Positions 22,889-34,778 of a DNA stretch of 64,000 bases are shown one piece after another. Position 1 is the first letter of the stretch. Each line of letters starts with the position of its first letter. The stretch covers positions 2,009,037 through 2,073,036 of the forward strand of contig NC_052673.1 in NCBI RefSeq assembly GCF_016802725.1, written 5' to 3'. The DNA comes from Solenopsis invicta (Eukaryota > Arthropoda > Insecta > Hymenoptera > Formicidae). Made by a program: the position numbers and the translations under genes. The notes beneath the pieces were generated by a model. The model worked only from the letters and a program-made list of their open reading frames with translations. It ran no database searches and was not told the DNA's origin.

Positions 22889-24045
22889 TGTGCAAAAATC
22901 CGACCGACAACCTCCACGTGGTGCACATTGGGTAATGCTAATGTCGGCGGTAGACGTCATTTTTCGGAAAAATGTACTGTAAAAAATGTATATCTTCAAA
23001 GTCTTGTAACTCGGTCAAAAAAAATCGTAGAGAAAACTTTAAAAAAAGCATTTTGTAGAGAAAATGTCATACTTTATGGCACTTGCATTGGATTTGTCGA
23101 GAAAAATTTTTTTATTGAGCTACAGGCTGTTAAAAATACGTTATTTTAAGGAAAAAACAGTGTATCTTTTTTGGGGCATAGTACTAAGAAATTGAGAAAA
23201 TTTTTGAAAACCATTAACAGCATGTTAAAGCTGGAACTTCGAGCTTTAAAATGGTTTTTTGATTTTTTGTCTACGATGATTTTTCACGGAGTACGGATAT
23301 CATTTGTAAAAAATGCAGGTTTAGCTTCAAAGTAGCGTAACTCGGTCAAAAAAAATCGTAGAGAAATTTTAAGAAAAGCATTTTGTAGGCAAAATGTTGT
23401 AGTTTATGAAGCTTTACTTAAATTGTTCGAAAAAAATTTGTTGGTCGAGCTGCAAAGTGTCAAAAATACGAAATTTTAAGGAACAAAACAGGGTGTGCTT
23501 TTTTACTGCATAAGACAAGGAAGTTAAAAGAATTTTGAAAATCTGCTGATAGAGCGTTAAAGTTGGATCTTCAAGCTTCAAAATGCTTTTTTTATTTTTT
23601 ATCTACGATGATTTTTCACCGAGTTACAGTCATTTGAAAATAGCCTAATTTTTGGTGTCTGGAAAGTGTTCTCTATTTTCTTTTGAGTAGTGTATATTGC
23701 AGTAATTTTGCAGCAATATTACTGCAATGTCTAATGTCCACGAAAATTTATCGCAGTAATATTTTGTAATATTAAAGAATATTATAGAAATATTGCTGTA
23801 ATATTGCTACAATATATTATGTCTGCAAAAAATTGTCATAGGAATATTACTGCAACATCTCAGTAATATTACTGTAACATTATTGCAATATATTATGTCC
23901 GCAAAAATTTATTCCAGTAATATTACTGCAATATTTCAGTAATATTTCTGAGATATTGCAATAAGATTTCTGTGACTAATTTTCGCGGACATAATATATT
24001 GCAGCAATGTTACAACAATATGACTAAAATATTGCAGTAATATTG

Positions 24046-24168
24046 ATATTCCCAAGCGGTCACCCATCCAAGTCGCGACTCCGGTCAACGTTGCTTAACC
24101 TCAAAGATCGTTGCAAACTAATCCCTTGTGATAACCTGTGAAAACTTAGTGCTGATATGTATATATAA
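24046..24168 (-). repeat. 5S-rRNA-like module, copy 1
   Basis: Read on the minus strand it contains GGTTAAGCAACGTTGACCGG, AGTCGCGACTTGGATGGGTG and ACCGCTTGGGAATA. This resembles the second half of animal 5S rRNA (internal promoter to 3' part: ATTAAGCARCGTCGG...ACTTGGATGGGTGACCGC..GGGAA, from memory). The 5' half is replaced by ACATATCAGCACTAAGTTTT and CACAGGTTATCAC, which recur in copies 2 and 3. It is not a functional 5S gene. I infer a 5S-derived head of a repeat. Confidence 0.7.
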
Positions 24169-24752
24169 CAGATAAATCAAGTTAATACATGTTATTTATT
24201 TAAATAAAAGTGCAATTAAAAAATATATGTTAATATAATGCAAGAATTACATAAAATAAGAATAAATTTATAAATTATTACTTTAAATGTTTATTTTTTT
24301 ATTTATCATAAATATTTTCTAAAATATTTTATAAAATATTTTAGTAAATATTTATTTTTTATTAAGCATAAATATTTTAGAAAACATTTTATAAATATTT
24401 TAATAATATTTTGGATAAAGATTTTTATAATTATTTTTGTCATGTACATAATATATGTATGAAATATTTTCATAACATTAATAAAAAATATTTATAATAA
24501 GTATTTATTAATATTTATCATAAATATTGTATGCTATCTGGGTATATCATATTGCAATATTGCTGCAATATCATAGCAATATTATAATGTGATATATCGC
24601 ATTCTATTTCTGCAATATTACTGCAATATTGAAATGTGAAATATCATATTGCAATATTGCTGTAATGTCATAGCAATATTACAACGTGGTATATCACGTT
24701 TTAATATTACTGCAATATCTTAATATTGTTGCAATATTATGTGCTATGCGGG

Positions 24753-25143
24753 CAGTGCAATATAGTATAGACAGTACATTTATAAAAGTACAAAACGCCG
24801 TATTACAGTGATTAACCAATCACATTTAGCATAGTAACCGTCACTACTTAAATGGCCTTACACTCCCTCCTGTTATTTTTTACCTCCACGTTTTAGACAG
24901 AGTATATGCGAGTAACATACGCGAACGGACTAGTTCAAACGTGTTTTGTCCGACTTTTTTATATAAAGTTACTCACAAAAAATTACACTCATATACAATG
25001 GTGGTCCCATAAACCCCAACAAAACTTTGTTGCCGTGTCGTTCAAATTTTAGTAGACTAATAAAGTTGATCAACCATATCAATCAAGATAAGAGATTTCA
25101 AACTATTTTTACCTCCTGGTCCTAACCTCTTATCATATTCTGT
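24753..25143. other. Intron sequence, nothing certain
   Basis: Contains a stretch near 24865-24900 (CCCTCCTGTTATTTTTTACC) that is inverted relative to 15640-15665, beside the mariner insertion. This suggests an older shared repeat. No coding. Confidence 0.4.
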
Positions 25144-25230
25144 CTTCACACAGCAAGCGTTCAAAATATCATAGGGGGTCTCCCAGACTGGGAAACCCCC
25201 TATGATATTTTGAACGCTTGCTGTGTGAAG
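25144..25230. repeat. Near-perfect 87-bp hairpin
   Basis: The left arm CTTCACACAGCAAGCGTTCA...ATAGGGGG pairs fully with CCCCCTATGATATTTTGAAC...GTGTGAAG over 35 bp, and pairing continues inward with one mismatch to a tiny loop. Confidence 0.9.
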
Positions 25231-26858
25231 GTATTTAAGGTTTAATAACATATTAGTAATAATTTCGTATTCTTGTACCTTTTTTTCCGTAAGAGTTTAA
25301 TGATTAATTACATTATTTTATATAACAATAGACAAAATAATAAGTTACAATATATTTAATAGGCAAAATGTTAACGAAATGTGTGTGTTAACAGATTGGC
25401 AACAGATTTAAACAGAAAATGTTAGCTGATCAACAGCTAAATATTAAAACCTCATCTGAGGTTGCATGTTGCTTACATTACATTAACAGAACCTATTGAC
25501 ATTCTATGCCAGTAAACTGGCAGGAAAAATCTAGCAAACTCTGCTGTTTTATAAATGATTGTGACCTTATTAGAGGAAAAAGGAAAGTAATAAAATACCA
25601 TTTTGTTTTCTTAAAATAATTTAATAATTATTAACGCGATATAATTCTATGAATACCAGTTTGTTAGCCGTAAAATTCCATCAATTATCTTATCAAAAGT
25701 TCATCGGATGCTATATAACATAATTTACAATTTATTAAAGAGGAAAAAGAAGAATGAGTTTGTGAAACGGGGGAGGGGTCACATACCAAACAATTAATAT
25801 CATAAATGATGAAAGATACTTTTAATTATAAAAAATCATAAATTAATAATTTGTCATAGATATCTTACACACTAGTAAATGCCACAAAACAAGGTTTTAT
25901 AAAATATATTTTATTTAAAAAAATTTTTTTATAATTTCTTTAGATAAAAACATAACTTTTTAAAACAATGTCTTTGCTTTGAGTAAGTATTATGCAACGT
26001 CCACTATAAAGTTGTAACGTCAGAACGTTGCAAGAACGGTCAATACGTTACATACCAAATTCATATACCTATTAAGTCATACATTAAATTTAATTATATT
26101 ATTTGAAAGCCAAATTCAACATCATCAAAGAAGAAAATTAAAAAATTAATATCTAACATACTTATCAAAATTACGTAAAAAGTATACACCTATAAATATC
26201 CTTGCTACCTGTAAAACTGAAATTCAGCTTTTATATAGACATAGTGAACACTAATAACCAGTAACCACTTTAGAATGTCTAAATAGACTGTAACGAAGTA
26301 CTTTTAATGGTTTCTCTCAAAATTCAACGCGAATTATAATGGCCAATTTTTCCATAGAATATTCGGATTCGGATATCAATCGGGAAGCGCGCTATTATAG
26401 AGCAAGCATAATGTTTCATGCGTCTTTTGTCGTAAATACAAAGTCGGTTTACATTTAGCATTTTAAAAGTGTTTATCTTATTTACAACATTTTCTAAGTT
26501 TACTCGCGACGTGTTCTCACACAGCACAAGATGTCCCACGGACGTACAAATTATACCTGTTTTATGTCGTTACGTCCATAGACATATCATGGATGTTCTA
26601 CAGACGTCCGTTTAAGAATATCCATCGGACGTCCAACAAAAACGTCTTTGGACGACAAAACACAATCGTTTTTCATTGGACGTTTATATAATAGACAAAA
26701 TATGAACATCCATTGCATGTTTTATGTGAGACTTCTATTGGATATCCACCATAGAATATTTAATGAATCCAAATCACATCCGTTTTACGTTAATACATCC
26801 GTCTTTAACATATCGATAATTTTTTTAAATCAATCTATTTCTCCGCTCTTATAAACGT
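25231..26858. other. Intron sequence with GGACGTCC-like words near 26530-26700
   Basis: No coding segment supported. Between 26530 and 26700 several words GACGTCC, GGACGT and ACGTCCG recur at irregular spacing, suggesting a decayed minisatellite. The remainder is plain AT-rich intron. Confidence 0.4.
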
Positions 26859-27082
26859 GTGCACGCGTATAATAAGAGCAGGCAAGCCACGTCAATTATT
26901 TTTGTGGCAGTACCGGTAACTTAGAGAGATAAGAAAGTAGGCAGAGGGCGTTGTGGTTTTTGAGTTTTAGTTTAGCTTAGCAGAGCGCGGGTTAGCTTAC
27001 AGACGAGGACTGCTCGATTCGATGTAAAAGAAGTTAAAATAAAGAGAACTTGTAAAACTAGCCTGGTGAATGCTTAATAACA
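26859..27082 (+). mobile_element. Possible small solo LTR
   Basis: The stretch begins TGTGCACGCG and ends TTAATAACACA (TG...CA), is clearly less AT-rich than its surroundings, and has an AATAAAG signal near 27040. There is no target duplication that I can see and no internal retroelement sequence, so this is tentative. Confidence 0.3.
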
Positions 27083-27118
27083 CAATTTTTACAAAATTTT
27101 TTAATACGAAAAAAAGAT

Positions 27119-27599
27119 TTATTTATTAATATTTATTTTAATATTGTAAAAAACCGTTTTTTAACATTAAATAAAATAAAAATGTTTTTTAAAGCAAAAA
27201 AAATCGAGAATCTTTCTCAAAAATTTTTTTTCAAAAATTTTCAAGCGGTTACCCATTTAAATTGTAATCGTAAAAAAATATAATTTTATTTACGTTTATA
27301 TAAATAATATGCTTTAATTGTATGTTTCATCTTTTCAATATTATATATGGACTCGATATACATGTGTTAACACAAAGTGTTCATAGATCATCATCTGCAG
27401 GCATCAGTTCGCAGCAGTCTTACAGGTCAAGCAACGTTCGGCGAGGTTACGACTTGGATGGGTAGCCGCTTGAAAATTTCCGAAAAAAAATTTTTGAAAA
27501 AGATTCTTGATTTTTTTTACTTTAAGTCACATTTCTATTTTATTTACCATTAAAAAAACCGTTTTTGACAATATTAAAGTAAATATTTATAAATAAATT
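27119..27599. repeat. Foldback element bearing 5S-like modules in both arms
   Basis: The arms 27119-27262 and about 27438-27599 are inverted copies sharing TTAATATTGTAAAAAACCGTT, AGAATCTTTCTCAAAAATTT and TTTTCAAGCGGTTACCC. The right arm has an extended 5S-like module (27364-27482) and the left arm only its tail. The centre is AT-rich. No coding. Confidence 0.6.
27364..27482 (+). repeat. 5S-rRNA-like module, copy 2
   Basis: Plus strand: AGGTCAAGCAACGTTCGGCG, AGGTTACGACTTGGATGGGT and AGCCGCTTGAAAATTTC, preceded by TTAACACAAAGTGTTCATAG and CATCAGTTCGCAGCAGTC. It matches copies 1 and 3 in the same order, including the non-5S leader. Confidence 0.65.
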
Positions 27600-27700
27600 T
27601 TTTACATCATATATGTTCATACATGGTCATATAGAGACAAATTTCGTACATGATCATATGATGATCATATGATGATCATATATGATTCAGATATAGTCAT

Positions 27701-27907
27701 GTACACCCAAAGACTTTGATTCTGTCCATGGGGAAATTTTCCAAACTGAGAAGTCACCACTTTCTACATACTCGCAGTTCATGATTAATGAAACGACTAA
27801 AGCTTATTGGTTGTTACGTTAATCATGAACTGTAAGTATGTAGAAAGATAGCGACTTTTCAGTTTGAAAAATTTCCCCATGGACAGAATCAAAATCTTTG
27901 GGTGTAC
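27701..27907. repeat. 207-bp foldback MITE, copy A
   Basis: The ends GTACACCCAAAGACTTTGAT / ATCTTTGGGTGTAC are inverted. The arms contain CTGTCCATGGGGAAATTTTC, CTTTCTACATACT and CATGATTAAT. A second copy is at 29170-29376. Confidence 0.85.
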
Positions 27908-28324
27908 AAGGTGTATTTTAAAAAGTGCCCACTAATTATATAGCGTTATTCCTTGCTAAAAACTAAGTTAAAAAGTTCTGAACCATTTTTTTTTTATAAT
28001 GCTTAGTAGAGCAGTAATTATTACATAAAGCTAATCCAATCAGCGCCGTCCTTTAAAAAGACATATAGTACGTCGATGAACCGCGCGCCTAGTAGTGTCC
28101 GTGAGCGCTCGCCCAGTTCGCCGCTTGCTAGTTGCTCATGCAACTTCGCACTGCCAACGTATGTCTTTTTAAAGAACGGCGCTGATTGGATTAGTTTTAC
28201 TTAATAATTACTGCTTTACTAAGCATTATAGAAAAACAAAAAATGGTTTAGGACTTTTCGACTCAGTTTTTAGCAAAGAATAACGCTACATAATTAGTGG
28301 GCGCTTTTTAAGATACACCTTGTA
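27905..28324. repeat. 420-bp foldback element
   Basis: The ends TACAAGGTGTATTTTAAAAA and its inverse (TTTTTAAGATACACCTTGTA) start arms of about 180 bp, with GCCCACTAATTATATAGCGT, CTGCTCTACTAAGCATTATA-type and AATCAGCGCCGTYCTTTAAA blocks. The centre is GC-richer. It abuts the 207-bp MITE directly. Confidence 0.85.
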
Positions 28325-28533
28325 TAATTATATATAAAATTTTTATTCGGGTAGTGAAGAGGAAGATTGTATGAGTAGAAGTAACAAAGATTATAGGAAA
28401 TCAGATTCAAACGAGTTAGAAGTGGTACAAGAGTCGGAAAAGAAGGATAATGTATGTGAACATTGAAACGCATAAAAGCACGATATGAGGCTGTGCGCGA
28501 GTGAGCGACATGCGAGGCATTATTCCGCTGTCC

Positions 28534-28840
28534 ATTACACAAGCACACAAAAAAACAAAAGTATCATGTCCGAGAGACTACATCTATGTATCCCTATGTA
28601 TTTTGACGCCCTGAAACCAAATATGACTTCAGAATTGCTCCACCAAGTCAGAATTTTTTTTTATCGAGTGAATAAGATGTAATTTTAAGGAACGTTTAGC
28701 AATTTTTTGTAGGTAAAAAATCTTGATTTGATAGAGCAATTCTGAGGTCATATTCGGTTGCAGAGCGTTAAAATACATAGGGATACAAAGGTATAATCTC
28801 AAAGACATGACACTTTTGTTTTTTTGTGTGCCTGTGTAAT
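28534..28840. repeat. 307-bp foldback element
   Basis: The ends ATTACACAAGCACACAAAAA and its inverse (TTTTTGTGTGCCTGTGTAAT) begin arms with AAGTRTCATGTC, TATGTATCCCTATGTATTTT and CAGAATTGCTC. No coding; the apparent ORFs on both strands come from the palindrome. Confidence 0.85.
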
Positions 28841-29169
28841 CACTCTGTATTAGCATTTATTTATTTATTCATATTTATTTATATTTATTTATTTTCGGTA
28901 TATATAATTATAAAATATTATTAAAATATATTTTAACGTTGCCAGGATAATCAAGAGTCATGATGCACGCGTTTTGAGCGTAGACATTTATATATTATAA
29001 ATGTCTATGGTTTTGAGTTATAAATATGCGAAGACAGAGCATGCCCCTGAGTATGCTCCGATATTCGCGCAACTTCATATGTTAAGGCATTTCTATCCCA
29101 ATGCATCTGTCAACAGGTTCAATCAACAAGATCTGTTTAATTTCTGTTGCCAATTTGGTAGCATAGAAT

Positions 29170-29376
29170 GTACACCCATGGAATTTGATTCTGTCCATGG
29201 GAAAATTTTCTAAACTGAGAAGTCACCACTTTCTACATACTCGCAGTTTATGATTAATGTAACGACTAGAGCATATTGGTCGTTACGTTAATCATGAACT
29301 GTAAGTATGTAGAAAGATAGCGATTTCTTAGTTTGGAAAATTTCCCCATGGACAGAATCAAATTCCATGGGTGTAC
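29170..29376. repeat. 207-bp foldback MITE, copy B
   Basis: Very similar over its full length to 27701-27907 in the same orientation, differing mostly near the ends (CATGGAATTTGATTCTG versus AAAGACTTTGATTCTG) and by scattered substitutions. Confidence 0.85.
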
Positions 29377-30336
29377 ATACAAATTAATTTGATAAAAAAT
29401 TAATAGTAATCGTAACTAACTTTTTAAAGTGTTGTTAGCACAAAACAAAACACAGCCTATTAAATTTTTGTCTACATTATGCATTTTTATTATTAAATGT
29501 TGCTTATTCTCTTCACGCCCAGTAACACATATATATGTGTCAAATCTACAAACATTCATATTTTCTACAAAAAGAAAGATAACAATTTCTTTCTGGACTT
29601 ATTTTAAAGATAAAAGATAAGATTCTTCACAAAAAATTTATATTTTAAGAAAATTCCTCCTTCAATACTGCATTCTGTATCAAAAATTCAAAAAATAGAG
29701 TAAAAGTAAAAAATGTATAAATATATTTTTCACAAAAGTTAAGGTAGCGAGTTATTTTGAAGGTCAATGTAAAGACTATTTATAAAAAAATCACTACTTT
29801 CAGAATGGCAAATCTAATATGGCGGACCAAACGTAATATTTTCTTGGATTTGAATCAACTCATTAAGTGTTTTTGAAGTCACTGATTATGAATCTGTAAT
29901 CACTTTTTTAAAATTCAATATGGTAGATAAAAATACTAAATTTTGTTGAATTTGAGAGTAATATTTTGATCCGCTATTTTGAATTTTGAAAATTCAATGA
30001 CAGATTTATAATCAACAATCCTAAAAACATCTTTAGTAAGAATTACATGCTCATTATTCTTAGTCAGGCATGAAAAGATTAAAAAAAAAAATAAATAAAA
30101 ACGTAAAATAGCGACACTTTTCCAGTAAATATTAAGAAATTAATAATAGCAATAATTAAAAATTAGAAAATGTAAAAAGATAAATTAATACAATAACAAA
30201 AATAAACGTATATATGTATAAGCAAAAGATTATAAAAAAGTTATAATATTATATAATCATGTGTAAATTTAAAAGCAACTTTATTAAAAGCGACTTTTGA
30301 TCATAAAATTAAAAAAAAATGCTTTTTCACATTTAC
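29377..30336. other. Intron sequence, nothing certain
   Basis: AT-rich. A stretch near 29800-30000 contains repeated words such as AAATYYAATATGG and AATCTGTAATCA, perhaps a decayed inverted-repeat element. No coding. Confidence 0.4.
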
Positions 30337-30920
30337 CTGCGAAGCGTTCAAACTGTTACTCTGGTTCACATTAAACGTCATCGTTGTAGTCACAGTAAAA
30401 TTATTTTGATTCTGATTGATGCCAGGCTTGGCCCATCTTGGCGGCGGCGGTGGTGGCGTTTTCATATTTTGCCGAGCTCCTTGACTTTCAGCGACAATAT
30501 TCCTATTATCTGATAATTCTGGTGATGTAGTGCACGATAGGTTGTTCTGATGGAAGCTCGAAATAGACACGAACTTTCCTGAACTCTTGGTGAACTCGAC
30601 TGTCGTTAATTTTGACATGTTCAGACCGTTCTTTAGACTATCCAAGTTTCTTATATCTTGAATTGGACTTAAAACGTTATTCTCCATGTTGTGAACCATC
30701 GGCGAAGAACATCGCATACTTTGCACAAGATTCGGCGAAATTAATTTTTGAGAAAGTTTATCATTAGATGACGACATCCAGTCTTTTTTGGTATCATTTA
30801 ATGGCTCGTTGAAGGTTGTCAAATTGAGAGTGTTCGGTGGAGTAGGACGAGGCTGACGCGGCAACGATGATGCAAATGTCGAAGAGTTTGTGTTAATGGT
30901 ATTAGTCGGAGAGGGAGTAT
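30337..30920 (-). CDS. spri: Sprint (RIN family Rab5 GEF), exon F, proline-rich linker
   Basis: Minus-strand exon of 584 bp with an acceptor after TTTTTGTTTGTAG and a gtaaat donor. Phase 1 in, phase 0 out. It encodes TPSPTNTINTNSSTFASSLP, RQPRPTPPNTLNLTTF, MRCSSPMVHNMENNVLSPIQ and VEFTKSSGKFVSISSFHQNN. It also holds the polyproline motif TPPPPPPRWAKPG, which I remember as conserved in insect Sprint and which is a plausible SH3-domain ligand. It ends NVNQSNSLNASQ. Low complexity and mostly disordered; it links the SH2 domain to the C-terminal GEF part. Confidence 0.85.
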
Positions 30921-31274
30921 CTACAAACAAAAACAAATTTAATTAATAGATTATTTTTATTATTTTGAGATCTGTCGAAGAAATTTATCTTGCCTCTAAA
31001 AACTATAATAATTCCAAATATATATGGATAACAATAGTAAAAAAAATTTTTGTTAAGTATCATAATCGACACCGACGACAAGTTAATAAGATATTTAAGA
31101 TTAATAGTGATGAACATTGTAATAAATAAAGTAATTTTTCCATTTTCTTCTTTTTTTTAAGTTTGTTCTAATTTGTTTACATTAATTTAAAAAATATATA
31201 TTAAAATATTTAATTTATTTAATAACATTGCTTTACAAAACATTACTTGATATTTTAATTTATTACCGTATACA
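30921..31274. other. Intron sequence, nothing recognised
   Basis: AT-rich intron between exon F and the mariner fragments. Confidence 0.45.
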
Positions 31275-31404
31275 GGGTGTTCGGCAACGAGTAGGAGAAA
31301 ATTTAAAGAGTATTTCTAGATAATAAAATAAGAGAATAAAAAATAATGAAATTACAATTAAGACTTCGTTTCATAATTATAATTTCTGATTAAATATTAA
31401 TGTG

Positions 31405-31520
31405 TTCTAGGTTCTTACGCTCCTTTGGATGTTATCGATTGTATCAAGATGACGTCCTTTTAAGTGGTTTTTGATCTTGGGGAACAAAAAAAGTCACATA
31501 GACGATTCGGTGAATAGGGA
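31405..31520 (-). pseudogene. Mariner transposase C-terminal fragment, minus strand
   Basis: The minus strand encodes QLPYSPNRLCDFF, then after a one-base shift LFPKIKNHLKGRHLDTIDNI. This corresponds to the third catalytic Asp block of mariner transposases. No terminal repeats are attached except a CAGGGTGTT-like word at 31275. Confidence 0.65.
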
Positions 31521-31599
31521 GCTGGGAACCACAAAAATCCATTTTTTTCGTCAAAAAAAGGGAAAAAAGGAATTTTGAAAGAAGAAACAAAAGGGATTT

Positions 31600-31852
31600 C
31601 TGTGCTTCACCAATCCTCTTATTCGCCGGATATCAGTCCGTGTGACTTTTTTTATTCCACAAGATCAAAGACCACTTTAAAAGTCGTCATTTTGGTATTA
31701 TCAATAACCAAAGAAACGTAACCGAGGAGTTGAACGTGATTCCAGTTAAGACCTTCCAGCAATGCTACGAAGACTGGAAACAACGCCTCCGCCGATGTAT
31801 AGCTGCCCAAGAGAACTACTTTGAAAGGGATAACATTAATGTATAAAAATAA
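31600..31852 (+). pseudogene. Mariner transposase C-terminal fragment, plus strand
   Basis: The plus strand encodes SYSPDISPCDFF, then after a frameshift FHKIKDHFKSRHFGIINN, EELNVIPVKTFQQCYEDWKQ and RLRRCIAAQENYFERDNINV followed by a stop. It is the C-terminal end of a mariner transposase, similar to but distinct from the fragment facing it on the minus strand. The two form an inverted pair of a different lineage from the element at 14709-15618. Confidence 0.75.
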
Positions 31853-31906
31853 AATAAAATTGTTACAAAAAATATCAGTCTTATTACTTTTCTGCCATAC
31901 CTCGTA

Positions 31907-32432
<526 letters not shown>

Positions 32433-33137
32433 ACATATTGGAGTAGACTTTCGCAATAACCTCCGATTTCTATGAAATTTTGCGAAAAGCTTTAAGATTA
32501 AAATAAAAGCCCTTAAAGAGATTTTTGGTGATAAAGCCATTTTTCAACATGAAACAGTAAAAAATGTGGGTAAACGTTTCATTTCATACTATCAGCCTTA
32601 AATTGTCTAAAATTTACTTTGACTTTCAAAAAGGTCAAGATCACTGACCTTTCCTATCGTTCGTTGTTTATTAAAAAATTGAAATGACTGAAGAAGTTCC
32701 GCACTTTTTGTTAATATCTGAGATGTGTTCGTTAAGTGTGGTTTTTAATTGCTTTTTTGTTTGGGCCACGTGTTATTATAGGACTAGTTGATAGAATCTT
32801 AATATTTTTCATATTCGCAATTTCATAAAAAAATTTTAGTTAGTATCTCTTCAATCGCAATTTTATTAATTTTGGTTTTATCTTTCGATTTTTATTATCT
32901 AAAATCACTTCTTAAATTTCTACTTATCTGTTGTCGAACACCCCAAAGATTAATTAATTCTTAGCATTTATAGATATTTTGTACTTAAAAAATGACCTAT
33001 CATATGCAAAATACATATAAAATAATATTAGGTGTTAATTTAATTGTCTTTACAGTGAATCAATTGCAAATTGAAATTTAAATATTTATCCGCAAATATT
33101 TGGGAATTTGGAAGTATCAATTATAAGATTTATAACA
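32433..33137. other. Intron sequence, nothing recognised
   Basis: No coding segment or repeat ends supported. Confidence 0.4.
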
Positions 33138-33170
33138 AACTGTATAACATAATAATTATGTTATACAGTT
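33138..33170. repeat. Perfect 33-bp palindrome
   Basis: AACTGTATAACATAAT, one central base, then ATTATGTTATACAGTT: 16-bp perfect arms. Confidence 0.9.
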
Positions 33171-33473
33171 AATATAATAATACCAAACATGCTAAAAGAA
33201 TATATGAAATAATTGACTTCTTGATAAAACAAAGGATGGGTGTAACTCCCAGGGTTATATCAAGCAGCAAAGGGTTAACACACACAGCTAAAATCTCGTT
33301 ACATTTAAAATTGCATAATTTCGTTAATTTTTTCGGATTTTAATAAAATTTAATGTATACATTCCAAACACTTAATATTTTAAGAAAATGCAAAAAATTA
33401 AAAAATAAAAAAATTTTTTTTTCTGTAATCTATTATCTCTTCTTAAAAAATAAATTGTTGTAATAATCATTAA

Positions 33474-34156
33474 GGCTCCTGATTCCTCAGCCGAGAACTC
33501 CGCGTTGACGGTAGCGACATTTCGTCGCGGACAAAATTAGAACTAATACACGTGAAACGTGACAGATTGACGATGAAATGTTATCGTGCATGTCATTTTG
33601 TTATTATGTGTTTCATTGTAAAAACATGACTTGTCTCGTATTTACCAAATTCGTAAAAATGGACCGCGAGTAAAGTTTCTTTGAATTTTATACATAAAAG
33701 TACATTTTTCACTCCTTTTAATAGCTATCCGTGTGTTTTCCTGTCTGAATAGACGTCACTTTACGTGCTTTTTACGACTATTTACTGACTGCTAGGCGAA
33801 AAAAGGATAGTCGTGACCGATATTTAGAAGTGTTTTAAAGCCATCTGATTAGTCTGTTTTATCCAAATTGGCATTATTTAGAAATGGCACGTCGGACAAA
33901 ATTATGTGCCCATGTGTTTTCCTGTTTCAATTGCTTCACTTTACATGCTTTTTACAACTATTTACTGATTGTTAGGCGGAAAAAGGATAGTCGTGACCGA
34001 TATTTAGAAGTGTTTTAAAGTCATCTGCTTAGTTTGTTTTAACCAAATTGGCTTTATTTACAAATGGCATGTCGGACAAAATTACGTCTCATTTCACGCA
34101 ATTTCTCGCTTCTGACGTCACGACTTCAATATGGCCGCGGCGAGTACTCAGGAGCC
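33474..34156. mobile_element. TTAA-flanked non-autonomous element with internal 181-bp tandem duplication
   Basis: The ends GGCTCCTGA and TCAGGAGCC are perfect inverted repeats, directly flanked by TTAA (33470-33473 and 34157-34160). Inside, about 33727-33907 and 33908-34087 are two tandem copies sharing GTGTTTTCCTGT, GGATAGTCGTGACCGATATT and AAATGGCAYGTCGGACAAAA. No coding. TTAA duplication fits piggyBac or Kolobok. Confidence 0.75.
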
Positions 34157-34213
34157 TTAATGTAATGAAGGAAATGTGGTGTAAAAATAAAACCAAAAGT
34201 ATCAATATCTTAC

Positions 34214-34300
34214 GTGTAGTATGAAACGATATTGGGACCAGATTAAGCACTATGCTCTCCGTGATTGGAGTATCCACGTTATTATTATTAATATTATTAC
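34214..34300 (-). CDS. spri: Sprint (RIN family Rab5 GEF), small exon E
   Basis: Minus-strand exon of 87 bp with an acceptor after TATTTTTGCAG and a gtaaga donor. Phase 1 in and phase 1 out, so 29 codons that can be skipped in frame (exon D would then join exon F as G-AT = Asp). It encodes NNINNNNVDTPITESIVLNL then VPISFHTT. Its VDTP resembles the DTP formed if D joins F directly. No domain; probably an optional linker segment. Skipping is inference. Confidence 0.7.
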
Positions 34301-34602
34301 CTGCAAAAATATAGTGTAAATATTTCTGTTTTCTTTTATTAACTTTTATTAACTTTTAGTTTTCTAAATTATTTTATATCTTTGAATATAAATTTATTCC
34401 CAATTACATTTAATCAAACAAAATTAACTATATCAAACATATCTAATTTATAATATTTTTTAATGATTGAAAAACAGCAATTTATTAGAAGATTATTTTA
34501 CGTGTATTTCTTTCGATCTCTGGTTCGAATTTTCTTTCGTTATTTATTGGAATTTAATTGGAAATTATTTTTATATCTCGATTATTATAAAAAACGACTC
34601 AC

Positions 34603-34778
34603 CTCCGTGAAAACTACTCAGACTAGAGGTATTGCTGCTGTTGCTTTCTGGTGGTTTCGGATTTGCCATAGGATATCGCCAAAATTCTTGGCCTAGCAAC
34701 GCTAGTGATGACAATTGCTGTCTATTTTTTGCCTCACGCATCGCTCTCGGTAAAGTTAATTGCACTGGCAGTTCATCA
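34603..34778 (-). CDS. spri: Sprint (RIN family Rab5 GEF), exon D, end of SH2 domain
   Basis: Minus-strand exon of 176 bp with an acceptor after TGGTGAACAG and a gtgagt donor. Phase 2 in, phase 1 out. It encodes CDELPVQLTLPRAMREAKNR, QQLSSLALLGQEFWRYPMA and a Ser/Asn-rich tail (PPESNSSNTSSLSSFHG). DELPVQLTLP is the closing strand of the RIN-type SH2 domain, and the LALLGQEFWRYPMA block is what I remember directly after it in Sprint. It continues from the Cys codon split across the previous exon. Confidence 0.92.

Noticed and set aside
24046..24168. Functional 5S rRNA gene
   Set aside because: Only the second half resembles 5S; the 5' half is replaced by another sequence shared by all copies.
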